Source of the DNA: Streptomyces spinoverrucosus
Lineage (GTDB): Bacteria > Actinomycetota > Actinomycetes > Streptomycetales > Streptomycetaceae
Direction: 5' to 3'
Length of the DNA stretch: 64,000 nucleotides
Assembly: GCF_015712165.1 (NCBI RefSeq)
Contig: NZ_JADPZX010000001.1
Location: 2,170,001 to 2,234,000 of the forward strand
Shown one piece after another: positions 17,720 through 27,966 of this stretch. Position numbers and translations under genes: made by a program. How positions within the stretch are numbered: position 1 is the first letter of the stretch; each line of letters opens with the position of its first letter. The notes beneath the pieces are model-generated. The model worked only from the letters and a program-made list of their open reading frames with translations. It ran no database searches and was not told where the DNA came from.

Positions 17720-20700
17720 TCACGCGGGAACCCTCGCCCCGACCAGGTTCTCGATCATCCGGCGAGTGCTGGGGCCGACCACTGCGGCCCAGTCCTGCGG
17801 GGCGTCGTTCAGCCAGTGCGCGACCCGGGCGGCGAAGCCGGGGACCTCGCGGCCGAGGTCGAGGAGGGTGCGGTCGAAGCGGGTCGCGCCGGCCGGGGTG
17901 CGGACGAGGAGCATGCCGGTGCGATGGACCAGGGCGCGCAACTCGTCCCCGCCGTGCCGGGCGGCCGTCCGCAGCAGGGATTCCAGGACGGGCGGGGCGT
18001 GCTCGTGGACGAGCAGGAAGTCGCACAGTTCGCGGCGCAGGGCGCGGGAGACGGGGGTGCCGGGTGCGCCGACGACGGTGGACAGCGCCACCCGCAGCTG
18101 CTCGGGCCCACCGTTCAGCAGGCCGGTGACCAGCGGAAACAGCACGGTCCTGGCGGCGGGCCCGGTGTCGAGGCGCCGGTCGACGTACGCGGCCACGGGC
18201 GCGGCCCGCTCCGGGCACGGCGTCACGGCGTCCCGGACCAGATCGGCGACGCGCCGCGCCAGCGCCGGGGTCGCCGCGTCGGCGAGGGTGAACAGCGCCT
18301 CCTCGGCGTCCGGCCGGTGCAGCCGGGCCCGGAAGGCGCCGAGCACCGGCTCGGGGTGGGTCGCCAGGGCGGTCACCAGCGCGCTCGCGGGCAGCTGCGG
18401 ATCACCGGCCGCGAAGTGCTCCACCGCCCGGGGCAGGTACCGGGCCCGGGTGCGCGGATCGCGGACGAGGAGGCCGAGCGCCCCGCCGTGCAGACCGCCG
18501 TCGGCGGGGCGGGCGAGCAGGGCGAGGGCCGCGTAGCGCAGCAGCTCGCGGTCGGCCTCACTGCGGGCGTGGGGCATGGCGCGCAGCCCGTACGTCACCG
18601 CCGCCGCCCGCCGTGCCGACCGCTCGTCGTGCGCCCACCGGTCCACGGCCCGGCACACGGCGGAGGGCTCCTCCTCGGCGAGTACGCCGAGCAGCTCGTC
18701 GCCCCGCCGGTGCGCGCTGTCGACCAGCGCTTCCGTGAGGTCGTCCAGCGCCCGCCGCCGATGCGTGTGCAGCAGCGCCTGCGCGGCCGTCGCCACGGTC
18801 GCGTGCGGCGCGGCGGGGAGCGGCCGCTCGTCGTCGAACCAGCGGGTGAGATGCGGTTGTACGGCGGTGGGGTCGGCGGCGAGCAGCCGGGCGGCGGCGT
18901 CGAGGTACCGGCCGCCGTCGGCCGGGCCGCTGTCGGCGAGGACCAGGCGGCGCAGCAGGTCGAGGCGCTCGGCGCCGGGCAGCGCCGGCTCCGTCCAGAA
19001 GCCGGGCCCGAACTCCCCCGGCACCGCAAGCCCCTGCCGCCGCCGGTCGACGATCGCGTCGGCGAGCAGCCGCAGCACACGGAGATACGGCGTGGCGTCC
19101 GGCACCCGGCGCAGCGTCTCGCCGAGCAGCCGGGCCGCCCACCAGGAGTGCGGGTCGGCGTCCAGGGCGTGCACCAGCTCCTCCAGGCGGACGGAGAGCC
19201 GGTGTGTGCCGTGCTGCCGGGCGAGCTGGAGCAGGGCCTGCACGACGGGGCCGATGCGGTGGTGCGGGAGGGGATCCGGCTGTTCGGCGTCGGGGGCGGG
19301 GCGGTGGTGGACCAGGGCGCGCAGGGCCTCGTCCAGGTCGAGGTGCGTGCCCTGGAGCCAGTCGGCGAGCTCCTCGTGGGCGAAGCGGTAGCCGGTGCCG
19401 GCCGGGACGAGGAGGCCCTCGGCGAGGACGGCGGGCGCCCAGCCGGTGCCGCCGCCGAGCCGGACCGGGGCCGGGCCCCACGGGAACAGGGCCTTGAACA
19501 CGTCCCGGTCCAGCTCGCCTTGCCCGGGCCCGAGGCTGCGCCGGGCGGCCTCGTGCACCTGCCCGGCCACCTTCGCCGCCAGCCGCCGTACGGCGGTGCC
19601 CCGCAGCCCGTTCTCGGCGGCGAGCCGCACGGCCACGCGCAGGCACATGAGGTCCAGGTGGGCGGCGAGGACGTCGTGCCGGTCGAGCGGGGCGACCGGC
19701 CGGGCGTCCGGGGCGGCGGCGAGGACCTCGGAGAGGAGACGGAGGGTGAGGGGGTGACGGGCGTCGGGGGCGGCGAGGACGCCTTCGGGGAGATCGTAAC
19801 GGGCGCGGGCGCGTCGGGCCTCGTCCTCGTCCAGGTCCCCCAAGGGGACGCAGGGCGGCAGGTCACCGGGCTGTCCCACGCCCGGGTACAGGCACTCCGC
19901 CGGGTACTCCGCCCCCGCGCGTTCCCAGTACTCCGCCCGGCACGCCACGACCAACCGCGCCCCCGTCTCCCGCAGCCACCTCACGGTCCCGTCCGTCCAC
20001 TCGGAAAGACGCCGAGCCAGGGCCGGGGGCATCTCCTCGGGGTTGTCGAGAAGCAGGAGCAGAGGACGACCGGCGGCACGGGCGAGCCCGGCCAGACGCT
20101 CCGGGCCGGTGTCGCCGGTCCCGGCCCCACCAAGAGTCCCGACCCCAACAAGAGTCCCGGCCCCACCAGGGGAGGCCCCTTCAAGCAAGGCCCCACCCCC
20201 TGCCGCCGCCACGATCCGCGCCGCCCGGCTCAGCGCCCGCCGGGCCGCATCCGCCACCGACCCGTCCTCGTCCCGCAGATCGGCGCCCCGCAGCCACAGG
20301 GTCGGCGTCGGTTCCGCACCCTGGTCGCGCCGGGCGGCAAGCGCCGCGAGTTCCGTCGTACGACCACTGCCCGGCGGCCCGACGAGTCCGAGGACGTTGG
20401 CCGGACCCTCGGTGAACGCGGCGAACTCCCGTACGACCGCCGCCCGTTCGACTGGCGCGACGGCCCCCTCCCGCCCCACGTGACCCTGCGGTCCGTCCTG
20501 CCGTACCGAGGCCGCCGTGAGTGCGAGCACCCCGGCGAGGTTGAGGTCGGCCCCGTACGCGGGCACCGTCGCCGCGTTGCGGGCGAGCAACTCGGCCAGC
20601 GGACCGCTCTGCGCGGGCCGCAGCGGCACGGCGAACCCGCAGTCACGGTGGCCGGTGTGCAGCGCCGTCCCGAGCACCGCGACCACGGCGCCGGTACCGG

Positions 20701-21205
20701 CGTCGACGACCGGTCCCCCGGCCGCGCCACCGCCCAGCCGCAGGGCGTCCCGCCCAGCCGTGCCGATCGCCAGCTCCAGCACGTGGTCGAGCTGACGGAA
20801 ACGGTCCGTGGCCGTGTACGTCACGCCCGTCGCCGCTCCCAGCACCCGCGCCTCACGCCAGCAGCCCGCGGCGATCCGCACATACGCGCCGGTCTCGACC
20901 CGGTCCCGCACGGTGATCGGCAGCGGCTCCACGCCCAGCCCCTCGGCGGGTACGAGAGCCAGATCCCGCTCCGGCAGCGGTGTGACCGCCTCGGCGGGCA
21001 CGACACAGCTGCGGTCCCCGGCGCGCAGGACCAGCCGGGCCAGTCCGTCGACGGCCTCGTGGCTGGTGAGGACGGTGCCGTGATGGTCGGCGACGATGCC
21101 GGTGCCGCGAGGACGTCCGGCGAGGTCGTGGATGCGGACGAGGACGGCGTCACCCGGGCCGCGCCCGCCGTGCCGCGGTGCGGTCCCCCGGCCCTGTACC
21201 GCCAT
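17720..21205 (-). CDS. Trypsin-like (degenerate) domain fused to P-loop NTPase and helical repeats
   Basis: A 1161-residue protein starting at ATG 21205, which has GGGGAGG 7 bases upstream. Residues 20-200 look like a trypsin-2 fold: His49 (TSHEAV) and Asp81 (ERDLAL) are present, but the usual GxSGGP is GAAGGP, with Ala162 in the nucleophile place. Residues 276-283 form a P-loop (GPPGSGRT) and 383-391 a Walker B (LLLLLDNPE). The long remainder is helical and Arg/Ala/Leu-rich, reminiscent of the sensor region of STAND-type ATPases. An 18-base repeat (three copies, 20118-20171) sits between the Walker motifs. It lies between ribF and truB. The active-site loss suggests a binding or scaffold role, which is inference. 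Confidence 0.8.
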   Translation of the reverse strand: MAVQGRGTAPRHGGRGPGDAVLVRIHDLAGRPRGTGIVADHHGTVLTSHEAVDGLARLVLRAGDRSCVVPAEAVTPLPERDLALVPAEGLGVEPLPITVRDRVETGAYVRIAAGCWREARVLGAATGVTYTATDRFRQLDHVLELAIGTAGRDALRLGGGAAGGPVVDAGTGAVVAVLGTALHTGHRDCGFAVPLRPAQSGPLAELLARNAATVPAYGADLNLAGVLALTAASVRQDGPQGHVGREGAVAPVERAAVVREFAAFTEGPANVLGLVGPPGSGRTTELAALAARRDQGAEPTPTLWLRGADLRDEDGSVADAARRALSRAARIVAAAGGGALLEGASPGGAGTLVGVGTLGGAGTGDTGPERLAGLARAAGRPLLLLLDNPEEMPPALARRLSEWTDGTVRWLRETGARLVVACRAEYWERAGAEYPAECLYPGVGQPGDLPPCVPLGDLDEDEARRARARYDLPEGVLAAPDARHPLTLRLLSEVLAAAPDARPVAPLDRHDVLAAHLDLMCLRVAVRLAAENGLRGTAVRRLAAKVAGQVHEAARRSLGPGQGELDRDVFKALFPWGPAPVRLGGGTGWAPAVLAEGLLVPAGTGYRFAHEELADWLQGTHLDLDEALRALVHHRPAPDAEQPDPLPHHRIGPVVQALLQLARQHGTHRLSVRLEELVHALDADPHSWWAARLLGETLRRVPDATPYLRVLRLLADAIVDRRRQGLAVPGEFGPGFWTEPALPGAERLDLLRRLVLADSGPADGGRYLDAAARLLAADPTAVQPHLTRWFDDERPLPAAPHATVATAAQALLHTHRRRALDDLTEALVDSAHRRGDELLGVLAEEEPSAVCRAVDRWAHDERSARRAAAVTYGLRAMPHARSEADRELLRYAALALLARPADGGLHGGALGLLVRDPRTRARYLPRAVEHFAAGDPQLPASALVTALATHPEPVLGAFRARLHRPDAEEALFTLADAATPALARRVADLVRDAVTPCPERAAPVAAYVDRRLDTGPAARTVLFPLVTGLLNGGPEQLRVALSTVVGAPGTPVSRALRRELCDFLLVHEHAPPVLESLLRTAARHGGDELRALVHRTGMLLVRTPAGATRFDRTLLDLGREVPGFAARVAHWLNDAPQDWAAVVGPSTRRMIENLVGARVPA
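20118..20171. repeat. 18-base tandem repeat, three copies, in frame
   Basis: Three near-identical 18-base units within the large protease-like/P-loop gene encode GAGT-LVGVGT-LGGAGT on the minus strand, an in-frame length-variable insertion between the Walker A and Walker B motifs. Confidence 0.85.
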
Positions 21206-21400
21206 GGTCGAACCTCCCCGCCGTACCGCCGTACATCTGTGCCCTGACGTCGACGGTAGGGGCGGGATGATCAGGGAAACAGCACGCGTGACGAACGCGC
21301 CCCCCTGCACTCCCCTGGTTCACTCCGAGCGCCTGCCTGGGCGGGTGAACGGGCCCGGGTCGCTGGATACACCCTAGGGGTGGGGGAACCGATGGGGGGA

Positions 21401-21446
21401 CCGTGGAGCGGCGGGAATGCAGGACCCCGTGACCGCCGCTCCACGG
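21401..21446. terminator. Hairpin downstream of truB
   Basis: A 14-base perfect stem (21401-21414 with 21433-21446) with an 18-base loop lies about 77 bases beyond the truB stop. It probably ends the translation-gene operon. It is within a 317-base space (21206-21522) that also must hold the promoter of the next gene; I see no clear promoter hexamers. Confidence 0.6.
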
Positions 21447-21473
21447 GCAAGCCATGACGAGCCGTCAGCAGCT

Positions 21474-21529
21474 GTCGGCCTCAGGAGCAGTCAGCCTCAG
21501 GAGCAGTCGGCCTCAGCAGCGGTCAGCCG
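21474..21529. repeat. 16-base imperfect tandem repeat, about 3.5 copies
   Basis: Units starting GTCGGCC/GTCAGCC followed by TCAGGAGCA or TCAGCAGCG repeat at 21474, 21490, 21506 and 21522. The last partial unit covers the truB stop codon. Confidence 0.85.
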
Positions 21530-22428
21530 AAGACGGCGAGGCTCTTGGCCTTGCCCCGCTGGACTTCCACGAGCGCGAGGAAGCGGCCCTCGGGATCGAA
21601 GACGGCCACCGGCCCGGCGCCCGTGTACTCGTCGGGCATGTCGAGCCGCACGCCATTGGTGAGCAGCCGGGCCCGCCTGCCGTCCACGTCCCAGCGCGGG
21701 AACGCGGCCGCGGCCGCCTCGGCGATCGGCATCACGGTCAGCTCCTGCTGGAGCTGGTCCAGGGTGCGGGCCGAGTCGATCTTGTACGGCCCGACGCGCG
21801 TCCGGCGCAGCGCGGTGAGGTGGCCGCCGACGCCCAGGTCGGCGCCCAGGTCACGGGCGAGGGCGCGGATGTAGGTGCCGGAGGAGCAGACGACCGACAC
21901 GACCAGGTCGAGCACGGGGGTGCCGTCGTCGGCGACGGCGTCCCGGACGTCGTACACGCTGAACGACGAGATGGTGACGGGCCTGGCCGGGATGTCGAAG
22001 TCCTCGCCGTCCCTGGCCCGCTTGTACGAGCGCACCCCGTTGATCTTGATGGCGCTGACCTTGGACGGCACCTGCATGATGTCGCCGGTCAGTTTGGCGA
22101 TCCCGGCGTCGATGGCGTCCCGGGTGATCTTCGAGGCGTCGACCGACCCGGTGACCTCGCCCTCGGCGTCGTCGGTGACGGTCGTCTGGCCCAGGCGGAT
22201 CGTGCCCAGGTACTCCTTCTCGGTCAGGGCGAGGTGGCCGAGGAGCTTGGTCGCCTTCTCGACGCCGAGGACGAGGACGCCCGTCGCCATCGGGTCGAGG
22301 GTGCCGGCGTGGCCGACGCGGCGCGTCCTGGCGATGCCGCGCATCTTGGCGACCACGTCGTGCGAAGTGAAGCCCGACGGCTTGTCGACGATGACGAGGC
22401 CGTCGGGCGTGGTGTGCTTCTGGGTCAT
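21523..22428 (-). CDS. truB: tRNA pseudouridine(55) synthase
   Basis: A 301-residue TruB. The catalytic Asp45 is in HAGTLDPMATG, and KxSxxxxxSxKxNGxRxY-like (VPSKVSAIKINGVRSYKRAR) and SSGTYIRALARDLG motifs follow. It modifies U55 in the T-arm of tRNA. A C-terminal PUA-like part ends in AVFDPEGRFLALVEV. Its ATG overlaps the rbfA stop (ATGA), so it is coupled to rbfA, as is normal in the nusA-infB cluster. Confidence 0.98.
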   Translation of the reverse strand: MTQKHTTPDGLVIVDKPSGFTSHDVVAKMRGIARTRRVGHAGTLDPMATGVLVLGVEKATKLLGHLALTEKEYLGTIRLGQTTVTDDAEGEVTGSVDASKITRDAIDAGIAKLTGDIMQVPSKVSAIKINGVRSYKRARDGEDFDIPARPVTISSFSVYDVRDAVADDGTPVLDLVVSVVCSSGTYIRALARDLGADLGVGGHLTALRRTRVGPYKIDSARTLDQLQQELTVMPIAEAAAAAFPRWDVDGRRARLLTNGVRLDMPDEYTGAGPVAVFDPEGRFLALVEVQRGKAKSLAVFG

Positions 22429-22871
22429 GCGGTGGTGTCGTCCTCGTCCTCACCCGGCTTCTTGTACGGGTCGGCGTCACCGGCGTAGGTGGCGCCCGCC
22501 GAGGCCTCGCGGACCTTCTCGTCGGACTGGCGGGCCTTGTCGAGGAGGTCCTCGATGGTCCGGGCGGTGTCCGGGAGGGCGTCGGCGACGAAGGTCAGCG
22601 TCGGCGTGAACTTCACACCGGCCGCCTTGCCGACCTCGGAGCGCAGGATGCCCTTGGCGCTCTCCAGACCGGCGGCCGCGGCCGCCCGCTCCTCCTCGTC
22701 CCCGTACACGGTGTAGAAGACGGTCGCCTCCCGCAGGTCGCCCGTCACCCGGGTGTCCGTGATGGTGACGTGCGAGCCGAGCCGCGGGTCCTTGATCCCG
22801 CGCTGCAGCTTCTGGGCCACCACCTCTCGGATGAGGTCCGCCAGCCTCTTGGCACGCGCGTTGTCGGCCAC
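22425..22871 (-). CDS. rbfA: 30S ribosome-binding factor RbfA
   Basis: A 148-residue KH-type protein for late 30S maturation (16S rRNA 5'-end processing). RAKRLADLIREVVAQ, DPRLGSHVTITDTRVT and FVADALPDTARTIEDLL are family hallmarks. The GTG at 22871 is the likely start with a GGGAGA site upstream. The acidic C-terminal tail (GEDEDDTTA) is an extension frequent in actinomycetes. It lies between the DUF503 gene and truB in the conserved order. Confidence 0.97.
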   Translation of the reverse strand: MADNARAKRLADLIREVVAQKLQRGIKDPRLGSHVTITDTRVTGDLREATVFYTVYGDEEERAAAAAGLESAKGILRSEVGKAAGVKFTPTLTFVADALPDTARTIEDLLDKARQSDEKVREASAGATYAGDADPYKKPGEDEDDTTA

Positions 22872-22911
22872 TGGTCCGTCTCCCGTTCTTTCCTGATCTA
22901 CGTTCTCTGGG

Positions 22912-23205
22912 TCAGTCGTCGTCGCCGTGGAAGCGGCGCCTGACCGACAGCAGTTCCACCTCGGGGCGTCCGGCTACCAGCCGCTCGCACCGGTCCAGCA
23001 CGTCGCTGACGTGCGCCGCGTCGCCGGACACCACCGCCAGGCCGATCTGGGCCCGGCGGTAGAGGTCCATGTGATCCACCTCGGCCGCGCTCACCGCGTA
23101 CTTCCGCTGGAGTTCGGCGACGATCGGGCGGACGACGGAGCGCTTCTCCTTCAGCGACCGTACGTCGCCGAGGAGCAGGTCGAAGGACAGCGTCCCCACA
23201 TACAT
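22912..23205 (-). CDS. DUF503 family protein (YlxP-like)
   Basis: A 97-residue protein beginning MYVGTLSFDLLLGDVRSLKEKR, the DUF503 signature. Members are small alpha/beta proteins found between infB and rbfA in many Gram-positive genomes; the function is unsettled, with ribosome assembly suspected. No strong ribosome site precedes the ATG at 23205. It is followed 40 bases later by rbfA. Confidence 0.95.
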   Translation of the reverse strand: MYVGTLSFDLLLGDVRSLKEKRSVVRPIVAELQRKYAVSAAEVDHMDLYRRAQIGLAVVSGDAAHVSDVLDRCERLVAGRPEVELLSVRRRFHGDDD

Positions 23206-23309
23206 GTGTGTAACCGGTTCACCCGCCGGTACGGGATCGATGGAGCCCTCAAGAACCGTACCGCTCCCTTGCCGGGGGCTCGACCGGGTTTTGCCCGGGG
23301 CAAACCGCA

Positions 23310-23341
23310 GTGGCCGACAGGAGCAATGTCCCGTCGGCCAC
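23310..23341. terminator. Hairpin after infB
   Basis: A 9-base stem (23310-23318 with 23333-23341) lies 17 bases beyond the infB stop on the minus strand, so part of the transcription may stop before the DUF503 gene. Confidence 0.6.
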
Positions 23342-23357
23342 CGCCTACCACGTGCTG

Positions 23358-26300
23358 TTACACCCGCGGCTTCTCGCGCATCTCGTACGTCGCGATGACG
23401 TCGTCGACCTTGATGTCGTTGAAGTTGCCGAGGTTGATACCGCCCTCGAACCCTTCGCGGATCTCGGTGACGTCGTCCTTGAAGCGACGCAGGCCCTCGA
23501 TGGTGAGGTTCTCCGCGATGACCTTGCCGTCGCGGAGGAGGCGCGCCTTGGTGTTGCGCCGGACCTCGCCGGAGCGGATGAGCACACCCGCGATGTTGCC
23601 CAGCTTGGACGAGCGGAAGACCTCGCGGATCTCCGCCGTACCGAGCTCGACCTCTTCGAACTCCGGCTTGAGCATGCCCTTGAGGGCCGCCTCGATCTCC
23701 TCGATCGCCTGGTAGATGACCGAGTAGTAGCGGACGTCCACGCCCTCGCGCTCGGCCATCTGCGCGGCACGCCCGGCGGCGCGCACGTTGAAGCCGATCA
23801 CGATGGCGTCCGAGCCCATCGCCAGGTCGATGTCGGACTCCGTGACCGCACCGACGCCGCGGTGCAGGACGCGGATGTCGACCTCTTCGCCGACGTCGAG
23901 CTGGAGCAGCGAGGACTCCAGGGCCTCGACGGAACCAGAAGCGTCACCCTTGATGATGAGGTTGAGCTGCTGGACCTCGCCGGCCTTGAGCACCTTGTCC
24001 AGGTCCTCCAGGGAGACCCTGCGGGTGCGCTTGGCGAAGGCCGCGTTGCGCTCGCGCGCCGCGCGCTTCTCGGCGATCTGGCGGGCCGTACGGTCCTCCT
24101 CGACCACGAGGAAGTTGTCGCCGGCACCCGGGACGTTGGTCAGACCCAGGACCTGGACCGGCGTGGACGGGCCGGCCTCGGCGACGTTGCTGCCGGTGTC
24201 GTCGAGCATCGCCCGGACACGGCCGTACGCGTCGCCGACCACCATGGTGTCGCCGACCCGCAGCGTGCCTCGCTGGACGAGGACCGTCGACACGGCACCG
24301 CGGCCGCGGTCGAGGCGGGACTCGATGGCGATGCCCTGCGCGTCCTGGTTCGGGTTGGCCCGCAGGTCCAGGGCGGCGTCGGCGGTCAGCACGACCGCCT
24401 CCAGCAGGCTGTCGATGTGCAGGCCCTGCTTGGCGGAGATGTCGACGAACATGGTTTCGCCGCCGTACTCCTCGGCCACCAGGCCGTACTCGGTCAGCTG
24501 ACCGCGCACCTTGGTCGGGTCCGCGCCCTCGACGTCGATCTTGTTGACCGCGACCACGATCGGCACGTCGGCCGCCTTGGCGTGGTTCAGGGCCTCGACC
24601 GTCTGGGGCATCACACCGTCGTTGGCCGCCACCACGAGGATCGCGATGTCGGTCGACTTCGCACCGCGGGCACGCATGGCGGTGAACGCCTCGTGACCCG
24701 GGGTGTCGATGAAGGTGATCGCGCGGTCCTCGCCGTTGACCTGGGTCGCGACCTGGTAGGCACCGATGTGCTGGGTGATGCCACCGGCCTCGCCCGCGAT
24801 GACGTTGGTCTTGCGGATGGCGTCGAGCAGGCGGGTCTTACCGTGGTCGACGTGACCCATGACGGTCACGACCGGCGGACGGACGACCAGGTCCTCCTCG
24901 GAGCCCTCGTCCTCGCCGAACTCGATGTCGAAGGACTCGAGGAGCTCGCGGTCCTCCTCCTCCGGGCTGACGATCTGAACCGTGTAGTTCATCTCGTCGG
25001 CGAGGAGCTGGAGCGTCTCGTCGGAGACGGACTGCGTGGCCGTGACCATCTCGCCGAGGTTCATCATGACCGCGACGAGGGACGCCGGGTTGGCGTTGAT
25101 CTTCTCCGCGAAGTCGGTGAGCGAGGCACCGCGCGACAGGCGAATGGTCTCGCCGTTGCCGCGAGGCAGCATCACACCGCCGACCGACGGGGCCTGCATG
25201 GCCTCGTACTCCTGACGGCGCTGCCGCTTCGACTTGCGGCCACGACGCGCGGGGCCGCCGGGACGCCCGAAGGCACCCTGCGTGCCACCACGGCCGCCGG
25301 GGCCACCGCCGGGACGGCCACCGAAGCCGGGACGGCCACCGCCGCCACCGAAGCCACCGCCACCACCACCGGGGCCGCCGCCACCGGGACGACCGGCGAA
25401 ACCGCCACCGCCACCCGGACGAGCGCCACCGCCACCGCCGGGACGGCCGGCGAAGCCGCCGCCGCCACCGGGACGACCGCCGCCACCGGGACGACCGGCA
25501 CCGGCCGGGCCGCGACCGCCGCCGGGGCCCGGACGCGGGCCGGCAGCGGGACGCTGCGGCATCATGCCGGGGTTCGGACGGGGACCGGCGGGACCGCCGC
25601 CGGGACGCGGGGCGCCACCCTGCGGACGCGGCATCGAGCCGGGGCTCGGCCGGGAGCCGCCCGGAGCCTGCGGACGCGGACCGCCGCCCTGGCCACCAGG
25701 GCCCTGCGGACGGGGACCGGCGCCGGGGCCACCGGGGCCACCACCGGGACGCTGACCCTGCGGACGGGGCGCCTGCGGGCGCGCCATGCCGGTGGAGCCA
25801 CCGGAGGTGAAGGGGTTGTTACCCGGACGCGGACCGGCCGGACGGGCACCGGGACGCGGCGCGGGAGCCCCTGCGGCAGGGCGGGCTCCCTGACCGCCGG
25901 GGCGCTGGCCCTGACGGTCCTGGCCACCGGGACGGGTGCCACCGGGCTTGGGGGCACCGGGACGGGCGCCGCCCGGCTTGGGACCGGACGCGGCGGCCGG
26001 GGCCGGGGCCGACGGCGGAGCGGTGAACTCCGGGGCGGCCGGGGCCGGACGCGGCGCGGGCTTCGGGCCCGGCGTCGGACGCGGACCGGGGGTCGGCGCG
26101 GGCGCCGAAGCGGCGGGCGCCGCCGGGGCCGCGGGCTGCTGGGCAGCGGCGGGCTTGGGGGCGGCCGGCTTCGGGGCAGCCGGACGTGCCGCCTGCGCCG
26201 GAGAGGGCGCGGCGGGCTTGGGGGCAGCCTTCCGGGGGGCGGGCTTCGCGGCGGACTTGCCGTTGCCACCGCCCTGCTGGAAGGCGTCAGTCAGTTTGCG

Positions 26301-26429
26301 TACTACGGGCGCCTCGATCGTCGAAGACGCCGATCGGACGAATTCACCGAGTTCCTGGAGCTTGGCCATGACGACCTTGCTCTCGACACCGAACTCCTTG
26401 GCGAGTTCGTAGACCCGGACCTTAGCCAC
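23358..26429 (-). CDS. infB: Translation initiation factor IF-2
   Basis: A 1023-residue IF-2, long through its N-terminus. Residues 1-50 form the IF2-N helical domain ([14 protein letters not shown]), then about 350 residues are Pro/Gly/Ala/Arg-rich with [15 protein letters not shown] repeats, typical of actinomycetes. The GTPase domain has GHVDHGKT (about 523-530), DTPGHE, NKID and SAK motifs, followed by the C-terminal fMet-tRNA-binding domains. It places initiator tRNA on the 30S subunit. It is transcribed after rimP, nusA and ylxR. Confidence 0.99.
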   Translation of the reverse strand: MAKVRVYELAKEFGVESKVVMAKLQELGEFVRSASSTIEAPVVRKLTDAFQQGGGNGKSAAKPAPRKAAPKPAAPSPAQAARPAAPKPAAPKPAAAQQPAAPAAPAASAPAPTPGPRPTPGPKPAPRPAPAAPEFTAPPSAPAPAAASGPKPGGARPGAPKPGGTRPGGQDRQGQRPGGQGARPAAGAPAPRPGARPAGPRPGNNPFTSGGSTGMARPQAPRPQGQRPGGGPGGPGAGPRPQGPGGQGGGPRPQAPGGSRPSPGSMPRPQGGAPRPGGGPAGPRPNPGMMPQRPAAGPRPGPGGGRGPAGAGRPGGGGRPGGGGGFAGRPGGGGGARPGGGGGFAGRPGGGGPGGGGGGFGGGGGRPGFGGRPGGGPGGRGGTQGAFGRPGGPARRGRKSKRQRRQEYEAMQAPSVGGVMLPRGNGETIRLSRGASLTDFAEKINANPASLVAVMMNLGEMVTATQSVSDETLQLLADEMNYTVQIVSPEEEDRELLESFDIEFGEDEGSEEDLVVRPPVVTVMGHVDHGKTRLLDAIRKTNVIAGEAGGITQHIGAYQVATQVNGEDRAITFIDTPGHEAFTAMRARGAKSTDIAILVVAANDGVMPQTVEALNHAKAADVPIVVAVNKIDVEGADPTKVRGQLTEYGLVAEEYGGETMFVDISAKQGLHIDSLLEAVVLTADAALDLRANPNQDAQGIAIESRLDRGRGAVSTVLVQRGTLRVGDTMVVGDAYGRVRAMLDDTGSNVAEAGPSTPVQVLGLTNVPGAGDNFLVVEEDRTARQIAEKRAARERNAAFAKRTRRVSLEDLDKVLKAGEVQQLNLIIKGDASGSVEALESSLLQLDVGEEVDIRVLHRGVGAVTESDIDLAMGSDAIVIGFNVRAAGRAAQMAEREGVDVRYYSVIYQAIEEIEAALKGMLKPEFEEVELGTAEIREVFRSSKLGNIAGVLIRSGEVRRNTKARLLRDGKVIAENLTIEGLRRFKDDVTEIREGFEGGINLGNFNDIKVDDVIATYEMREKPRV

Positions 26430-26578
26430 TTCGCTCCTTTGAGGTCCGGGTTGCGGCCGGACCGTCGCTAGTTCATGGGCGTACTCATCGCGTACTCATC
26501 GAGTGCTCATCGCAATCTCGACCTGCTTTCGACTCGCGAGGTACCAGGCCGCACGGGGGGTTCCGTACGGCATGTTTC

Positions 26579-26875
26579 TTACCGTGTTGCCTGATCGGCA
26601 ACTGTTGTCCGCTCGACGTACTGGCGCAACGCCTTTGTGTCGAGCGCTCCCGGGGCGCGCAGCGCCCGCGTGAACGCCCGGCGGCGTATCGCCTGGTCGA
26701 GACAGACCAAGGCGGGGTGTACATAGGCACCCCGGCCGGGCAGCGTACCGCGAGGATCGGGGACGCAAGCGTCCTTGATCGCCACGATGCGCAGCAGCTC
26801 GGTCTTGGCCGCTCGCTCCCGGCACCCGAGACAGGTGCGTTCCGGGCATGCGCGGGCATGCGTCCGGCCAGACAC
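26579..26875 (-). CDS. ylxR: YlxR family RNA-binding protein (DUF448)
   Basis: A 98-residue protein with the ERTCLGCRERA start and RGAYVHPALVCLDQAIRR motif of the YlxR family, which lies between nusA and infB in most Gram-positive genomes. Family structures suggest RNA binding; roles in RNase P or nucleoid regulation have been proposed elsewhere. The GTG at 26875 has GGAGGT about 10 bases upstream. Confidence 0.95.
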   Translation of the reverse strand: MSGRTHARACPERTCLGCRERAAKTELLRIVAIKDACVPDPRGTLPGRGAYVHPALVCLDQAIRRRAFTRALRAPGALDTKALRQYVERTTVADQATR

Positions 26876-26977
26876 TCCTAAGTCTACCTCCCCGTAACGA
26901 CCTCACCCCTTTGGGGCAGAGATCGAACAGTTGCAGCGCGTATAACTGTCGTGATCCAACCCACCCGGGGCCGAGAT

Positions 26978-27964
26978 CTATTCCCCCGGCTGTTCGGTGT
27001 CCGGACGGATGTCGATCCGCCAGCCGGTGAGCCGGGCCGCAAGTCGGGCATTCTGCCCTTCCTTGCCGATCGCCAGGGACAGCTGGTAGTCGGGCACCGT
27101 CACGCGCGCCGAGCGGGCCGTCATGTCAACGACCTCGACCTTGGACACCCGAGCGGGGGACAGCGCGTTCGCCACCATCTCGGCCGGGTCGTCCGACCAG
27201 TCGACGATGTCGATCTTCTCACCGTTCAGCTCGGCCATGACGTTGCGCACCCGCCCGCCCATCGGGCCGATGCAGGCGCCCTTGGCGTTCAGGCCCGTAC
27301 GGGTGGACCGGACGGCGATCTTGGTGCGGTGGCCGGCCTCGCGGGCGATGGCGGCGATCTCGACGGACCCGTCGGCGATCTCCGGCACCTCCAGCGCGAA
27401 CAGCTTCTTCACCAGATTGGGGTGCGTACGGGACAGGGTCACCGACGGACCACGCACGCCCTTGGCCACCCGGACGACGTACGACCGCAGCCGCATCCCG
27501 TGCGGGTAGGTCTCGCCGGGCACCTGCTCCTGCACGGGCAGGATGGCCTCCAGCTTGCCGATGTCGACGAGCACGTTCTTCGGGTCGCGGCCCTGCTGCA
27601 CCACACCGGTGACGATGTCGCCCTCGCGGCCGGCGTACTCGCCGAGCGTGGCGTCGTCCTCGGCGTCGCGCAGCCGCTGCAGGATGACCTGCTTGGCGGT
27701 GGTCGCGGCGATCCGGCCGAAACCGGACGGTGTGTCGTCGAACTCGCGGGGCGCCTGGCCCTCTTCGAGGTCCTCGGGGTCCTCTTTCGCCCACACGGTC
27801 ACATGTCCGGTCTCCCGGTTGAGCTCCACGCGCGCGTGCCGGCGGCTTCCCTCGGTGCGGTGGTAGGCGATGAGGAGGGCCGCCTCGATCGCCTCGACGA
27901 GCAGGTCGAAGGAGATCTCCTTCTCCCTCACCAAGCCCCGCAGGGCGCTCATGTCGATGTCCAC
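26978..27964 (-). CDS. nusA: Transcription termination/antitermination protein NusA
   Basis: A 328-residue NusA of the short Gram-positive type: an N-terminal RNA-polymerase-binding domain, an S1 domain ([23 protein letters not shown]), and KH1 and KH2 domains ([21 protein letters not shown] and [17 protein letters not shown]). The acidic repeats of the E. coli protein are absent. It modulates pausing, termination and antitermination. The GTG at 27964 follows AGGAGG by 7 bases, and the stop of rimP is 2 bases upstream, so the two genes are tightly linked. Confidence 0.98.
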   Translation of the reverse strand: MDIDMSALRGLVREKEISFDLLVEAIEAALLIAYHRTEGSRRHARVELNRETGHVTVWAKEDPEDLEEGQAPREFDDTPSGFGRIAATTAKQVILQRLRDAEDDATLGEYAGREGDIVTGVVQQGRDPKNVLVDIGKLEAILPVQEQVPGETYPHGMRLRSYVVRVAKGVRGPSVTLSRTHPNLVKKLFALEVPEIADGSVEIAAIAREAGHRTKIAVRSTRTGLNAKGACIGPMGGRVRNVMAELNGEKIDIVDWSDDPAEMVANALSPARVSKVEVVDMTARSARVTVPDYQLSLAIGKEGQNARLAARLTGWRIDIRPDTEQPGE

Positions 27965-27966
27965 GG

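Noticed and set aside
17585..21247. A 1220-residue open frame on the plus strand opposite the protease-like gene
   Set aside because: It is the antisense of a gene with clear domains and a good ribosome site; the product is low-complexity Arg/Gly/Pro/Val and has no start signal.
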